Shown here one piece after another: positions 1 to 10,984 of a DNA stretch of 64,000 bases. Position 1 is the first letter of the stretch; every line of letters begins with the position of its first letter. The notes below the pieces were generated by a model, which worked only from the letters and a program-made list of their open reading frames with translations, did no database searches and was not told the origin of the DNA. A program made the translations under genes and the position numbers. The DNA is from Scleromitrula shiraiana (taxonomy: Eukaryota > Ascomycota > Leotiomycetes > Helotiales > Sclerotiniaceae), in assembly GCA_028455995.1 (NCBI GenBank), contig JABELC010000001.1, positions 3,336,501-3,400,500 on the forward strand. The letters run 5' to 3'.

Positions 1-225
1 CCAAATTCCAAGTTCCAAGTTTAATGCGTCGGTATTTCTTCCTACTTCTTGCGCCTGCCTCACTAGGTTCTCGAGTTTACGGATCGATTCAGCAACTGTA
101 GCATTGTCGGAGCTGCGTGCTGTGGTCTTTACAGTTTCCCATGCCTTCGCCAATAGTTCTTCGATTGGCAGACCATAGAAGTCGAATGGTCCTTCATAAT
201 ATCCAGCTACAGCGTTTCCACTCAT
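1..225 (-). CDS. Unidentified protein, N-terminal part (cut by window edge)
   Basis: Reading leftward from an ATG at 225-223, 75 codons are open to the window edge. The peptide is hydrophilic, with an aromatic start (MSGNAVAGYYEGPFDFYG) followed by a helical, charged stretch suitable for a coiled coil (IRKLENLVRQAQEVGRN). I do not recognise the family. The frame stays open upstream of the ATG to about 301, where a TTTTTAG sequence could be a 3' splice site, so the true start may lie in an exon further right (FLDLHHYSLLLPKNLYQREN would then precede this Met). No signal peptide or membrane segment is visible in the part present. Confidence 0.55.
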   Translation of the reverse strand, partial: MSGNAVAGYYEGPFDFYGLPIEELLAKAWETVKTTARSSDNATVAESIRKLENLVRQAQEVGRNTDALNLELGIW

Positions 226-1825
226 GGTGACGGCGAAAAGGTTTTCGCGTTGGTAGAGATTTTTTGGGAGAAGTAGCGAGTAATGATGAAGATCCAGGAA
301 TCTAAAAATAACATAAGCCCAACTCAAAGCGACAATGCATCGACAAGAGGAATGAAAGCGCACCAGCGTGTAGTGAGGTATGTATGAAGAGATATCTATG
401 AAGATATGAAGATGTTTCGATATTGTTCAGTGTATGTTGGGCACGGTGGTTGCGAAATGTTCGATGTATGTGAATGCGAAATATGGTTGATGGATTTCGA
501 TTCTCGATGTGTTTGGTTTTGGCAGAGAAAGGGGGAATGGCGAGATATTTAAGCACTTTCTGGGCTCTCCGCTCGGGGCCATGACTGTGTGTATTTGTGC
601 GTGAATCATTGGGAAATGTCGTGTTGTGCTGTGAATACTTGGGAGAATGTCGTATTGTGCTGTGAATCATTTCCTCTATGCGTTGATAAATATGGGAGGA
701 GACTCATCTGATATTTCTTCTAAATATCCATAATCGCTTAGCTTTATGTTAAGATATGAGCTGAGTCGTCTGATGTGTTTTCTGGATGTCGACAACTGTG
801 CATCTTCATCTGAATATATGGGTTAAAAACCTTCTAATATTTACTTAGAGTTAGATATTAAGCCGATGTTTTGTAGAAGAATCAAAGTAAATATTCGTCT
901 TATATTTGAATAGGATGATAATATTTAAGTTGGCTAGAGCTATTTACCCTGAAAAATTAGTTAATAGTCATCTAATGTCTACTTTGAAAAAAAAGATGTT
1001 AATATAAGTTACAGGTCTGATTAGTCAGCAAATGGCGGCTCTTATAGCCCTTTCCGAGTCCGTCACCTAGTTTTAGATCAACAACTTCCGAGTCAACAAT
1101 ACAACTACAATTACCCCAACTGGATTCTGTCTTTTCTAACTTCAAGTTACTAGTAGCCATGCGATATTCTTCTGAAAACACGAGCTAATAACTAATTAAT
1201 TTCTATTCCCAAACCAGCTACTAGATCACGCTCTATTTGACTCAAAATATAAGCTAATAGTCGGCTAATCATCGTTCCCTGTCAAGCTACTAGTAGAGAA
1301 TAATGCTTTATCTAATCTACTACTAACTTGAAGTATGTAAGTATAATCAACTAGTGATTAAATATACTGATATCCAACTTGAATTGGAATACTAGTACAT
1401 GGAAGAATAGTTATTTGATCATACTCATTTTAGAGCTACTAGTACTACTAGTAGCCTGAGTAGATAATAAGACTAATTTGCCTGATGATATAAGCGAGTA
1501 GTCTTTTACAGTCCACGTTTATATTAGGCGAGCCTGCCAGTGAGAGTAGATGAATTGAGAAGATTTAGATATTTTATCCTCTATTATCTTAAAACATGAT
1601 CTAATAGATTCTTAGCGATAATCTCGAGACGAGATAATTTGTCTATATCATCTTAAGAGATGAAATAATAGACATCTGATTTGTATTTTCCAGTTACTAG
1701 ACAATGAGCTAGAAATTGAGCACTAGGAAATTAGATAGTTATTACGTAAGATTGAGTTACTAGCTTCATTCATTCATCCTAAGATATACCCCAACGCCAC
1801 AAATATGACAAAAAAGACCTAATCA
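226..1825. other. Intergenic spacer, no gene seen
   Basis: About 1.6 kb between the partial gene and the MFS transporter. The ORFs here are short and of low-complexity composition. From about 1140 to 1460 the tetranucleotide CTAG recurs within ACTAGTAG or GCTACTAG contexts. No tRNA or rRNA was recognised. Confidence 0.6.
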
Positions 1826-3375
1826 TCAATCAACTCTTCTAACCCTCCCCCAAACCTCATCAGCATCCTTCTTCCCCTTTGTCTCCGGTACCCTGAAGGC
1901 AACAAAGATCCCACTAAGCAACGCCAACGCCGTAAAGATAAAGTAAACCCAGCCAACCCCTCCAAACTCCCTATTCAACTTCGTATTAATGATTGGGAAG
2001 AATTGAGCCACGAGGAAAGTAGCAATGTAGTTGGCGCCTAAACCAACACTCTGAGTAGCACCGACGGCTTCTTGTCCTACCAGCTCTGACGCAATCATGA
2101 AGGGGACGGGTCCGAGTCCTGTGGCGAAGAATGCTACGAATAGGATGACGGATATGGCTGAGAGGATCTTAACTTCCCAGCGGAGGGAGAGGGCTAGAGC
2201 GAATGACATTGTTCCCATTCCGGTGATGGAGAGAAGGAGACAAGCTTTTCGACCGATTTTGTCGGCTAAGGGGGCGCAAGCGATGGTTGCAAATAGGTTT
2301 ACGACGGATATAAGTATCGTGATGATTGAGGAGGAGATGGGTAAGAGACCGGAAAGTAAGGACACTGAGTACATGATTATACTATTGATACCGCAAAGTT
2401 GTTGTGCAAACATGATACCAATAACAGCAATGATTGCAGGTCGATATAGAGGGTCCTTAACAATTTGGAAGAAACCGATATGGGCGATTGACTTTTGTGA
2501 TGAAGTTTTGCTGGTAACGGAATCTCTTCGAGTCTCCGGATCAAGTAACAATCGTTCTTCCTCGTTTGTAGGTTTTATATCCCAATCCTCAATCTCTTCC
2601 GCGATCGATGAACCGTGTCCTCGAATTCGTTGAAGCGTTCTCATAGCCTTTTCACCATCTTTATGCGCCGCAAGCCATGAAGGACTTTCAGGAATGAAAA
2701 GTAATCCAATTCCTTGTAATAAACCAAGTCCAGCACCAACAGCCAATATAATTCTCCACTCCGAACCTCTACTCAAATAATAGCCCAAAACTTGAGTAAG
2801 AAGAATGCCAATATTCGTTGTAATTTGTGTCATTGATCCAAATAACCCTCTTTCCTTTGGCGGCGCAACCTCTGAGATATAAATCGGCACAACAACAGTT
2901 GCAGCGCCTGCGCCAATACCAGCCAAGAATCTACCAATAGACATTATTGGAACTGTTCCAGCGAACATCTCTAGCACGGCACCCAATGTAAAACAAACAC
3001 TTGTAATCTTCATCGCTGGAAGTCTACCATAACCCGTCGAAAATGGGCCTGATCCAAGTGCTCCCAATAATGCGCCGAGAACAAATAAGGAGGAAAGGGC
3101 GGCAAATTCGGCTTCGGTCATGGGAATACATTGTGGTAGATTGGATTCGACATTTGATGTAGATACGCTTCGTTTCTTGCAGGTTATAACATCTTGAGGG
3201 GCATTTAATTCAGACTTATGCGATGGTTAGCTGATGGTTAATTTAGAAAGGGATATGGTTGAAGGCATACCAAATGAAATCCAAATTGTAATGGACCAAG
3301 GGTTGATATAAAGATCAATAGAAGTAAATATGGTGTAACATCTTGGATACATTGTCGCATACCCGCCGAAGCCAT
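1826..3375 (-). CDS. MFS sugar-porter family transporter (Ybr241c/Vps73-like)
   Basis: Predicted 12-helix plasma- or vacuolar-membrane transporter of the sugar-porter family, 497 aa. Two exons: 3271-3375 encodes MASAGMRQCIQ... ending in FGFHL, a 56-nt intron occupies 3215-3270 (GTATGC...AAG), and 1826-3214 resumes with SELNAPQDVITC. The joined FGFHLSELNAPQD is the usual loop after TM1 in this fungal subfamily. Visible signatures: PESPSWL before the central loop, QQLCGINSIIMYS in the second half, DKIGRK between TM8 and TM9, and PETKGK at the C terminus. The central cytoplasmic loop (EEERLLLDPETRRDSVTSK) is phosphorylatable in appearance. Length and order of motifs are normal, so the gene looks intact. 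The substrate cannot be read from the sequence; a hexose is only the family default. It diverges from SSN3, sharing a 1.9-kb spacer. Confidence 0.88.
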
Positions 3376-5301
3376 TTTGAATTGATATCCCAAAATGTCT
3401 GTGGTTGTGTAAGAGGTAAAGAAGAGTTATTTCAAGAAATCATTTGTCGTGGAAGTAGTATCATATATGAATGTACTCAAAATCCCTTGAACCGTTTGGA
3501 ATGCTATTTGTTATACCTGCAGTAATGTGTTGTTTTAACATATGATGTAGTTCGAGGTTTGGTGCAGCTTGAACTTGGTCGGAGGTGGCTATAATTATGC
3601 TTTCTTTGTGTAAATTGTGAAACATGTTGCATAACTTTGGTTCTCACCAATCAGATACATTAGTAAGTCACTTAAAGCTCCTTGATTCATTTTATCGATG
3701 AGAATTAATTTTGACAACTGACAACGACGACATTTATATCTATATTTACCATTTATTTGGTTATTTTCTTCTTGATATTCTCTCCAACTATCTTATTTAC
3801 CTTCCCAATCGTTGCGACAATATCTAATCGCCATTCGCTTCTACATGTAGCTTTCTCATATATCAGCCTCGAGCTTCATAGTTACAATCATCACTCAATC
3901 CTTACACCGATTACAATATCTACTTGTTAGAACTACTGCAACTCGCCCGATAGAGTCTACAATACGAAAGGCGAAAGGGAAACAATCAAAATATATTTCG
4001 GATTATCACTTCAATCTACTGCAATTCTCCGAAACCCCAAGTTATTGCTTTACTCTTATCCACCCCTATTTCAAATCATCTCCTCTTTGGAACTTCAATC
4101 ATAACTTATCTGACCGCTCTCCCCCGAACTCCCACTTCATACCGTCTCAATCAATCTTGGATCTCAAAACTATTTTCCTTGTGCATATCTTTTCCCCCAT
4201 CTTTGTTGAAATTTACAAGGGGAGTCTCAAAAGCAGGTGGTCTAATCGCCAATTAGATCTTGGTCATTCATCATTCATAATTCGATCATTCAACCATCAA
4301 CACTTCGGAGATATTTCTCACATCATATCATATCATATCGTATCGAAACCATCGCATTGGTTACCAAATCCATAACCTACCCCTCTCTATCATCTTGGTA
4401 TGGTTTAATAACTTATTCATCCGACTTAGTCTGCCGACGCATATGTCTTAACACTTGAAACTTGATGAATTGCCCATTTTTTTTTACGGATATCTTTTAC
4501 TAAAAAGATATTGATCATAATAGAAATTCCCCTTTTTGGTCAATGGTTAGGAAGTATATTGGAGAACAATAATCAAATCATCAGAACTGCTGTACAACTT
4601 TCTAACGGCATCACATTTGAATCTTCCCCAGATTGGCCGGCTTAATAGGGGTTATTTCACCATTCTTTTTGATGCATTCTTTTTGATGCAACTAAACATA
4701 TCCCTCCTACGTAAGTATGTACCTATTACTATTACATCTGCATCTACGGTTTACTGCATTTCAAAATTCTTACCCGAACCCTCAGAGGTTGTTTGTGATT
4801 CTGCACCCGAATATATCTGATTTATCTACTTGTTTTGTCCAGTCACAAGTTTTGAATATTTACTCACTAATCGCGCTTATTTATACCTAGATTTATATGT
4901 AAGATTACATATTTTTGTCTTTGATTAGGTTTTATCTTTATCTTTTTCCTATCCAATACCCGACCCGACGTACGTATGTTTTATTATTCTTACTGTATGT
5001 TTTTTCATGATTTTTGCAGTGCAGCTAAAGATGGATTCATCATTTTCAAGGTCTTAGATTTTGAATAGCCTTGCCGCCCATATGATATGGATGAATGATA
5101 CGATAGCCTTGAAGATTAGTTGAATTATACCTAAAACTACCTAGGGGAGGTTAACTATTCATATATACTCGAATAATAATTATTATTATACGGATACGGA
5201 GAATAAATAAATAAATAAATATATAAAAAGATTTATTAACGCCTCACCCCCGCCTCCCGCCGCCCGCTCTCGAACACACGCACATATTCTACTCCACAAT
5301 A
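3376..5301. promoter_or_regulatory. Divergent promoter region between MFS transporter and SSN3
   Basis: About 1.9 kb without a credible gene. It is CT/AT-rich with several upstream ATGs and short ORFs (for example 4157-4375), which suggests a long 5' leader for one or both divergent genes. A TAAA tandem repeat (about 5200-5220) and a purine-poor stretch lie just before the SSN3 start. Confidence 0.5.
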
Positions 5302-7107
5302 ATGAGCCTGACTTCAAATCCGCCGTCATCCGGAGGTGGTCCTTCCTCGGTCTCTGCATCAAGAACTCAAAGTTTAAAAAGAAGTGTTCAAGCTGCTTTT
5401 GACGGTAAAAATAAATATATCTTCTTTTTCTTCTTCTTTTTCTTCTTCTTTTTATTTTCATATCATATCATGTATTAAGAAGAACAACTCATTATTATTC
5501 TGTTATTTTTTTTTATTAAATATTATTTTATTAAATTTTATTGTTTATCATTATTTGGTGTCTTCAAACAGTTGTTGGAAATCATCATGACATAAAAAAT
5601 TCTGTCCTCTTTTAATTTGTCTCCATGATCATTACCACTTCCAAAAATTCATCATCAAATCATTAGATATTCTTCCCTTTGACTTCTTATGATATCTTCT
5701 TCCTTATTGATACGTACTTCATTCAACTCATTATCCTAAACATGTTTCCAACAAGAAGACCACCTCCATTTTATCGTCTGTTTTGTCTACATACTTTTAT
5801 ATCAAAACATTCATGAGCTAACATTATCATTCCAGATCCAATCGATAGAGGTACAAATCAAAATGTTGGATATCAAAGTAAAGTTAGAGTTATTGATCGA
5901 TATAGAGTTATTGGATTTATAAGTTCTGGTACTTATGGAAGAGTTTACAAAGCAGTCGGTAGAGATGGTAGACCTGGGGAATTTGCCATCAAAAAATTCA
6001 AACCAGGTAAGTAATCATCATTTATCTAATAATCATCCTGCTAATCATATAAATCTAGACAAGGAAGGGGAACAAATTCAATATACTGGTATCTCCCAAT
6101 CAGCTGTCAGAGAGATGGCACTTTGTTCAGAACTTAGTCATATGAATGTTATAAGACTGGTTGAGATAATTCTAGAAGATAAGTGTATCTTCATGGTATT
6201 TGAATATGCTGAACATGATTTACTTCAAATCATTCATCATCATACCCAACCGACAAGGCATCCAATACCTGCTTCAACCATCAAAAGTATCATGTTTCAA
6301 CTTTTAAATGGTTGTCAATATCTTCACGCAAATTGGGTACTTCATCGAGATTTAAAACCAGCAAATATAATGGTAACTTCATCAGGAGAAGTAAAGATAG
6401 GTGATTTGGGGTTAGCACGTTTATTCAACAAACCACTTCAATCTCTATTTACTGGCGATAAAGTAGTAGTAACGATATGGTATCGAGCACCTGAACTTCT
6501 ACTTGGATCACGGCATTATACACCAGCTATTGACATGTGGGCAATTGGATGTATATTTGCCGAACTTCTTTCCTTACGACCAATTTTCAAAGGAGAAGAA
6601 GCAAAAATGGATTCAAAAAAGACGGTCCCATTTCAAAGAAATCAAATGCAAAGAATTGTCGATATCATGGGATTACCCACAAAAGAAAAATGGCCCCATC
6701 TAGTCTCCATGCCGGAATATGCTCAACTATCCACTCTATCCGCGTCGGCACATGCCAAAGCCGGGGGATCCTCTCTCGAAAAGTGGTATTCCCAAACCAT
6801 CAATTGGAATTCTCAAACTTCCAATCCATCATCTAATTCTTCGTTGGGTACAGAGGGATATAAACTTCTAAGTGCTTTGTTGGAATATGATCCTGAGAAA
6901 CGATTAACTGCTCAAGCGGCACTTACACATGCATTCTTTAGCACGGGAGATAAAGTTAGTGCGAATGTTTTTGAGGGAGTGAAAGCCGAATATCCTCACA
7001 GAAGAGTTAGTCAGGATGATAATGACATCCGCACCGGAAGTTTACCTGGAACTAAGAGGAGTGGTTTACCGGATGATTCTCGACCTAGTAAGAGATTGAA
7101 GGAATAA
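5302..7107 (+). CDS. ssn3: Mediator cyclin-dependent kinase SSN3 (CDK8/Srb10)
   Basis: Serine/threonine kinase of the Mediator CDK8 module, nuclear, acting with cyclin C (Ssn8) on RNA polymerase II and transcription factors. Three exons: 5302-5404, 5836-6006, 6059-7107, giving 440 aa. The glycine loop is around residues 55-65 (GFISSGTYGRVYKA) and the ATP lysine is in FAIKKFKP. A CDK8-specific insert and PSTAIRE-equivalent helix (SQSAVREMALCSEL) follows exon 2. The catalytic loop is HRDLKPANIM (H187-R188-D189), the metal motif is DLG (207-209), and APELLLG is the activation-segment end. The basic tail (TKRSG...PSKRLKE) is a likely nuclear signal. Intron 1 is unusually long (431 nt) and the exon-1 peptide is low complexity, so the start is the least certain part. 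Introns 1 and 2 are GT-AG. Intact. Confidence 0.92.
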
Positions 7108-7810
7108 GTTTCATGAATGAAATGAATTTCGTCATTATTATCGATATATTTTATGCCGAGTTTGGGCCTTGAATAATGGGAAGAGAAATATAAATGTTCG
7201 TTCGTTTCGAATATTAAAGCGTACTTTTCCAAAAGCCACAAATTGAACAACGCACAGCCACAGTGGAGGGATTTCCCTTGGGGTCCATATGCATTGGCAT
7301 GAATTTGATATGTTGGTTCATTTTCAATTAAAGTCGTTGGCATAACATGTATGACGATGATGATGATTGGGATTGGATATCAATCAAAAATGGAGAATAA
7401 ATTCTTAAATGGTTCTATCTCCTATGCTTAAAGAAAACTTACCATTTTGTTTTTATATCAATATTCCTCCACACCTTCACCATTTCAATTCACTTAATAG
7501 CACGACGATTACTGCTGTAGTAGCTTGTTCAGATTAGCTGGGCAGTTTTATTGGTACCGCTGGGGAATTTGGCAGCCGGGTAATCTATACTTTCTACGAC
7601 ACGAATCTTCTAAATTCGACGTTCGCCTTTTCGCAGCCTGATATAACCAGACACTTTTACTGTACAATCATCAATCTACACCCATCCCAATCCATCTTAT
7701 CTACGTCTACTTCTACGATCAAAACCACGCTCAGATAAGCGTCTCATCAACAGACAGACCAGACCAAACCAGACCAAACCAAACCAAACCCCCAACTCAA
7801 CACCCCAAAA
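7108..7810. other. Spacer downstream of SSN3
   Basis: About 0.7 kb with no gene. It contains the SSN3 3' region and, at 7747-7800, repeats of ACCAGACCAAACC that resemble a CA/CT-rich fungal 5' leader just before the ATG at 7811. Confidence 0.45.
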
Positions 7811-8134
7811 ATGCACCTCCACATTCCCCTAACCCTCCCCTCTACCCCCTCCTCTCGTAAGCGCTCCCTCTCCCGAACCCGCTATAATCCCATCCACTCC
7901 GAAACCATGTCCAAACTCGCCTCTCGCGACCGAGCTCAATATCGAAATCAAGCTTTAAACGGTGGTTTTATATCAAGGCATAGTTTGGGCTGGAAGAGGC
8001 GGAGTTGGGGTTGGAGTTGGAATTTGAGTTTGAATTCTCGATCGAATCGGGATTTTGTACCGCCGAGGTGGGATGGGGGAAGGGGGAGGAGAGAAGGGAA
8101 GGGGGAGGGAAAGGGGAAGGAGGACGGAAGGTGA
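7811..8134 (+). CDS. Possible small basic protein (weak)
   Basis: A 107-codon ORF whose ATG has a good fungal context (CCCCAAAAATGCA) after a CA-rich leader. The N-terminal half is Ser/Arg/Pro-rich (SRKRSLSRTRYNP) with a middle that looks protein-like (RDRAQYRNQALNGGFISRH). The second half runs into a G-rich purine tract (RRSWGWSWNLS, then GRGRREGKGEGKGKE), so the composition may be driven by low-complexity DNA rather than selection. The purine tract also keeps overlapping frames open on both strands (about 7970-8450), a sign of chance ORFs. I know no family. An intron could end the frame earlier. Confidence 0.25.
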   Translation: MHLHIPLTLPSTPSSRKRSLSRTRYNPIHSETMSKLASRDRAQYRNQALNGGFISRHSLGWKRRSWGWSWNLSLNSRSNRDFVPPRWDGGRGRREGKGEGKGKEDGR

Positions 8135-10010
8135 TGATGGATGTGGTACGGGACTCACTTTTTGCGTCTTCGTTGGACTCGAGATGGGACTTTGGGGGAC
8201 AAGCGCAGAAATCACAGTCAGGGTTAAGCTGGAGGGACTCGGAGGTTGGGGTGGATTTGGATAGAGATGGGAAGAAGAATGGGGCTGGAAGAGACAAGGA
8301 AAAGGAGAGGCAAATGAAGGGGAAGAGCGGTGGAAAATCTAAATGGAAATGTGGCTTTGCGTTTAGATTTCCATGTACGGATGACCGACCATTGTGATGG
8401 AGTTGGGAATACGAGAGAGAAGAAAAGTAAGAGGGGAAAGATTCCAAATCTTAAAGGATGATTCTGTGGGTGTGGGGATACGTTTTAACGGGCTTGATTC
8501 AGAGAGGTGGGGCCGGGGGATAATATGATATGATATGATGATAAAGGGATTTTATGGACAGCCGGAGGAAAGATCAAGATACCTATACCCATACCCATAT
8601 CCATACCGGTTACTGGACGCAGCGACGAAGCGTAGAGGGCAGCTAGACAGCGATGCTCTGAGCGAGACATAACTTAGCTTAGCTTAGCTTAGCTTAGCTT
8701 GGCTTGGCTTGGCTCAATAGCATACACAGTATAGTGTAAGAAAGAAGTTTATATACTACCTTTAGCTGCTACCATTTCAATTTCAATTTCAATTTCAATT
8801 TCTACTTCTGTGTGAACCAACCAAATTGGGGGAAAAGATTAATCCTGCATGTAAGATATGAGGTGCAATGTTATATTGTGTGATGATATGTCTGGCAATT
8901 GTATGGTATGGTATGGTATTGTATTGTATCTAACACATGCAACTGCTCTACCTGCCTGCACGCACTACGCACGCGATTTCTCGCCCCATACCATTTAATA
9001 CATGCATCCACAAATGTAGACACGCATGTGCTTCCATTTACCTCATCTCACTACACATCCTATCCTACACCCGTGCAATGCAATGACATCTCATCAGTCT
9101 ACTACGCCTTTCTCCTTCCTCGCCTACCTCCTTCTCCCGCGCGAAAATACCCATTTAAAATTACAACCTTCTTGTTCCATTTCATACCATCCTATCCCAC
9201 CCCATCCCATCCCATTCCTCCCCTCCTCCCATTCTCTTCTCTTCTCTTCACTCCCTCTCCCTCTCCCCATCTCCACTCGCCCTACTACCTCTCCCCAATT
9301 CCCACCCATCTTCCCTACCCTCAAAGAAAAAGAGAGAAAGAGATAGAGGAAAGTAAGAAAGAAGAAGATAAAACTCTTGGTATCGCCGCCGTAAATAACG
9401 TAAAGTAAAAAAAGTAAAGTAAAGAAAACTAAAATAAAATATAAACAAACAAGCAAGCCACCAAAATCAGAAAACCCCCCCCCCAACCACTTGAAAGAAT
9501 AAATAAAAATATCAACGCGCGCGCACATGCAAGCAAACGTAATTGTCCCGGAAAAAGAAGCCAAAATAGGAAGGGAATCCGAAGATTAAAATTGAAGAAA
9601 TATATTCGCTGAAGCAAGTCAAATAAGAAGGGGAGGGGGGGGAGAAAAGCAGAGGAATCCCCTAAGATTGAGCAAAAATTGAATAAAGAAATGAAGAAGC
9701 CGTTGCGAGATTTTGATGTGTGTCGTGATAGAAGTAAATATGAAGGGTGGTAAATTTCCTTTATCGAGTCATGGTTCCTCAATTCTTTCCACACTTCTTT
9801 GCTTGTTACTTGTAGTCAATTATCTATCTGTATGTAATGTCTGTTGTAATGATTCGTAAACGGAGGGATTTCTTTCGATTCGTAATAAGGGAGGTGTGAG
9901 AAGGATTCGCGCAGTCTGAAGGTACAAAGTACAAGGAGGATAGAATTTGATTATGCTGGATATAGGACGGAACTTGGAAAAGCAGATTCGAAGATATGCT
10001 GAATGGTATA
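8135..10010. repeat. Low-complexity and microsatellite spacer
   Basis: About 1.9 kb without a supported gene. The left part is a purine-rich tract. Microsatellites follow: AGCTT/GGCTT units at 8673-8714, TTTCAA units at about 8774-8800, GGTAT/TGTAT units at 8901-8929. Between 9170 and 9300 the plus strand is almost pure pyrimidine (CCCATCCCATCCCATTCC type), followed by an AAAGTA run, a C10 run at 9475-9484 and a G-rich run near 9633-9645. Long overlapping ORFs here reflect the composition bias. Confidence 0.6.
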
Positions 10011-10800
10011 TCATTTTGCTTGTGGTGCAGGTCTTCCTTCGATTGTTTTTGAGAGCCATGCCTATGAGAGATAAGTTAGTTATGTGTAAGAGAAGATATC
10101 AAAGGTTAGATATAAAACATACCAATCCCTCCATCAAACCTTCACCAGATGTAGCACAACTTGGTACAACAAACCAAACCTTTCCCTTTAATTCATTTAA
10201 TTTGAGTTGTTCTGTAACTTCAGCAGGTGTCATTTCTATTGAAAAAGGGTCAGTCTCATCTAAACAAAGGTAAAAATATCAATAGGATCAACATACTGCC
10301 ATCAATATCTTGCTTATTTGCAAATACCAATAGTAATGAATCTTGCATTTCCCTATCATTAATGATACGATGTAATTCTTGTTGTGCTTCTTGTATACGT
10401 GCTCTATCGCTAGAATCAATTACGAAGATAAGTCCTTGAGTACCTATAATGCAAGAAAAGAAGTTGATATTAGCAAACGTAAATTTAATTCCTCTCTCAA
10501 TCATCACCAATTCAGAAATCCAATGAAAAGAATGTCAAAGGTATACATACCACTGAAGTAATGTCTCCAAAGAGGTCTAATTTTATCCTGTCCACCCACA
10601 TCCCAAACATTGAACTTAACATTCTTATACGTAACAGTCTCAACATTGAATCCGACAGTAGGTATCGTAGTAACATCCTGACCCAACTTCAATTTATAGA
10701 GAATGGTCGTCTTTCCAGCGGCATCCAATCCCAACATCAACAAGCGCATTTCTTTCGATCCAAAGATCTTTCCCATCATCTTTGAAATTGCTCCCCCCAT
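10011..10800 (-). CDS. arf6: ADP-ribosylation factor 6-type small GTPase
   Basis: Arf-family GTPase controlling membrane traffic and polarity at the plasma membrane. Four exons on the minus strand: 10551-10800, 10297-10443, 10123-10235 and 10011-10061; introns of 107, 61 and 61 nt; 186 aa, close to the family norm. Gly2 follows Met (MGGAISKMMGKIFG) and is the expected myristoylation site. Nucleotide motifs: GLDAAGKTT (P loop), PTVGFNVETV (switch 1), WDVGGQDK (switch 2), ANKQD and PSCATSG. YKNVKFNVWD and HRIINDREMQD point to the Arf6 rather than the Arf1 branch. The last exon adds AWLSKTIEGRPAPQAK. All introns are GT-AG and phases agree. The start is unambiguous. The first intron is the longest. 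Intact housekeeping gene. Confidence 0.95.
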
Positions 10801-10952
10801 CTTGTCTGATTTTTGTGTGATAAGACTTTTTGGTATGTGAAGGTATTAGATGTAAATTTAGGTTCAAATTCAATTCGTATTATATCGTATCGTATCGTAT
10901 TGTATTGTAAATTGTGTCTTGGGATTTGCGATGGGTAGATTCGTTATGAGGA

Positions 10953-10984
<32 letters not shown>

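Noticed and set aside
302..670. 122-codon minus-strand ORF near the left edge
   Set aside because: Its composition (His/Thr/Ser/Asn-rich) and lack of a conserved motif look random, and the neighbouring partial gene may use its end as an intron.
7968..8447. 159-codon minus-strand ORF, Ser/Pro/Phe-rich
   Set aside because: It is the complement of a purine-rich tract that keeps several frames open on both strands; no start context or family.
8899..9564. Long overlapping ORFs on both strands
   Set aside because: Generated by pyrimidine-rich repeats (CCCATCCCATCC type); residues are low complexity with no domain.
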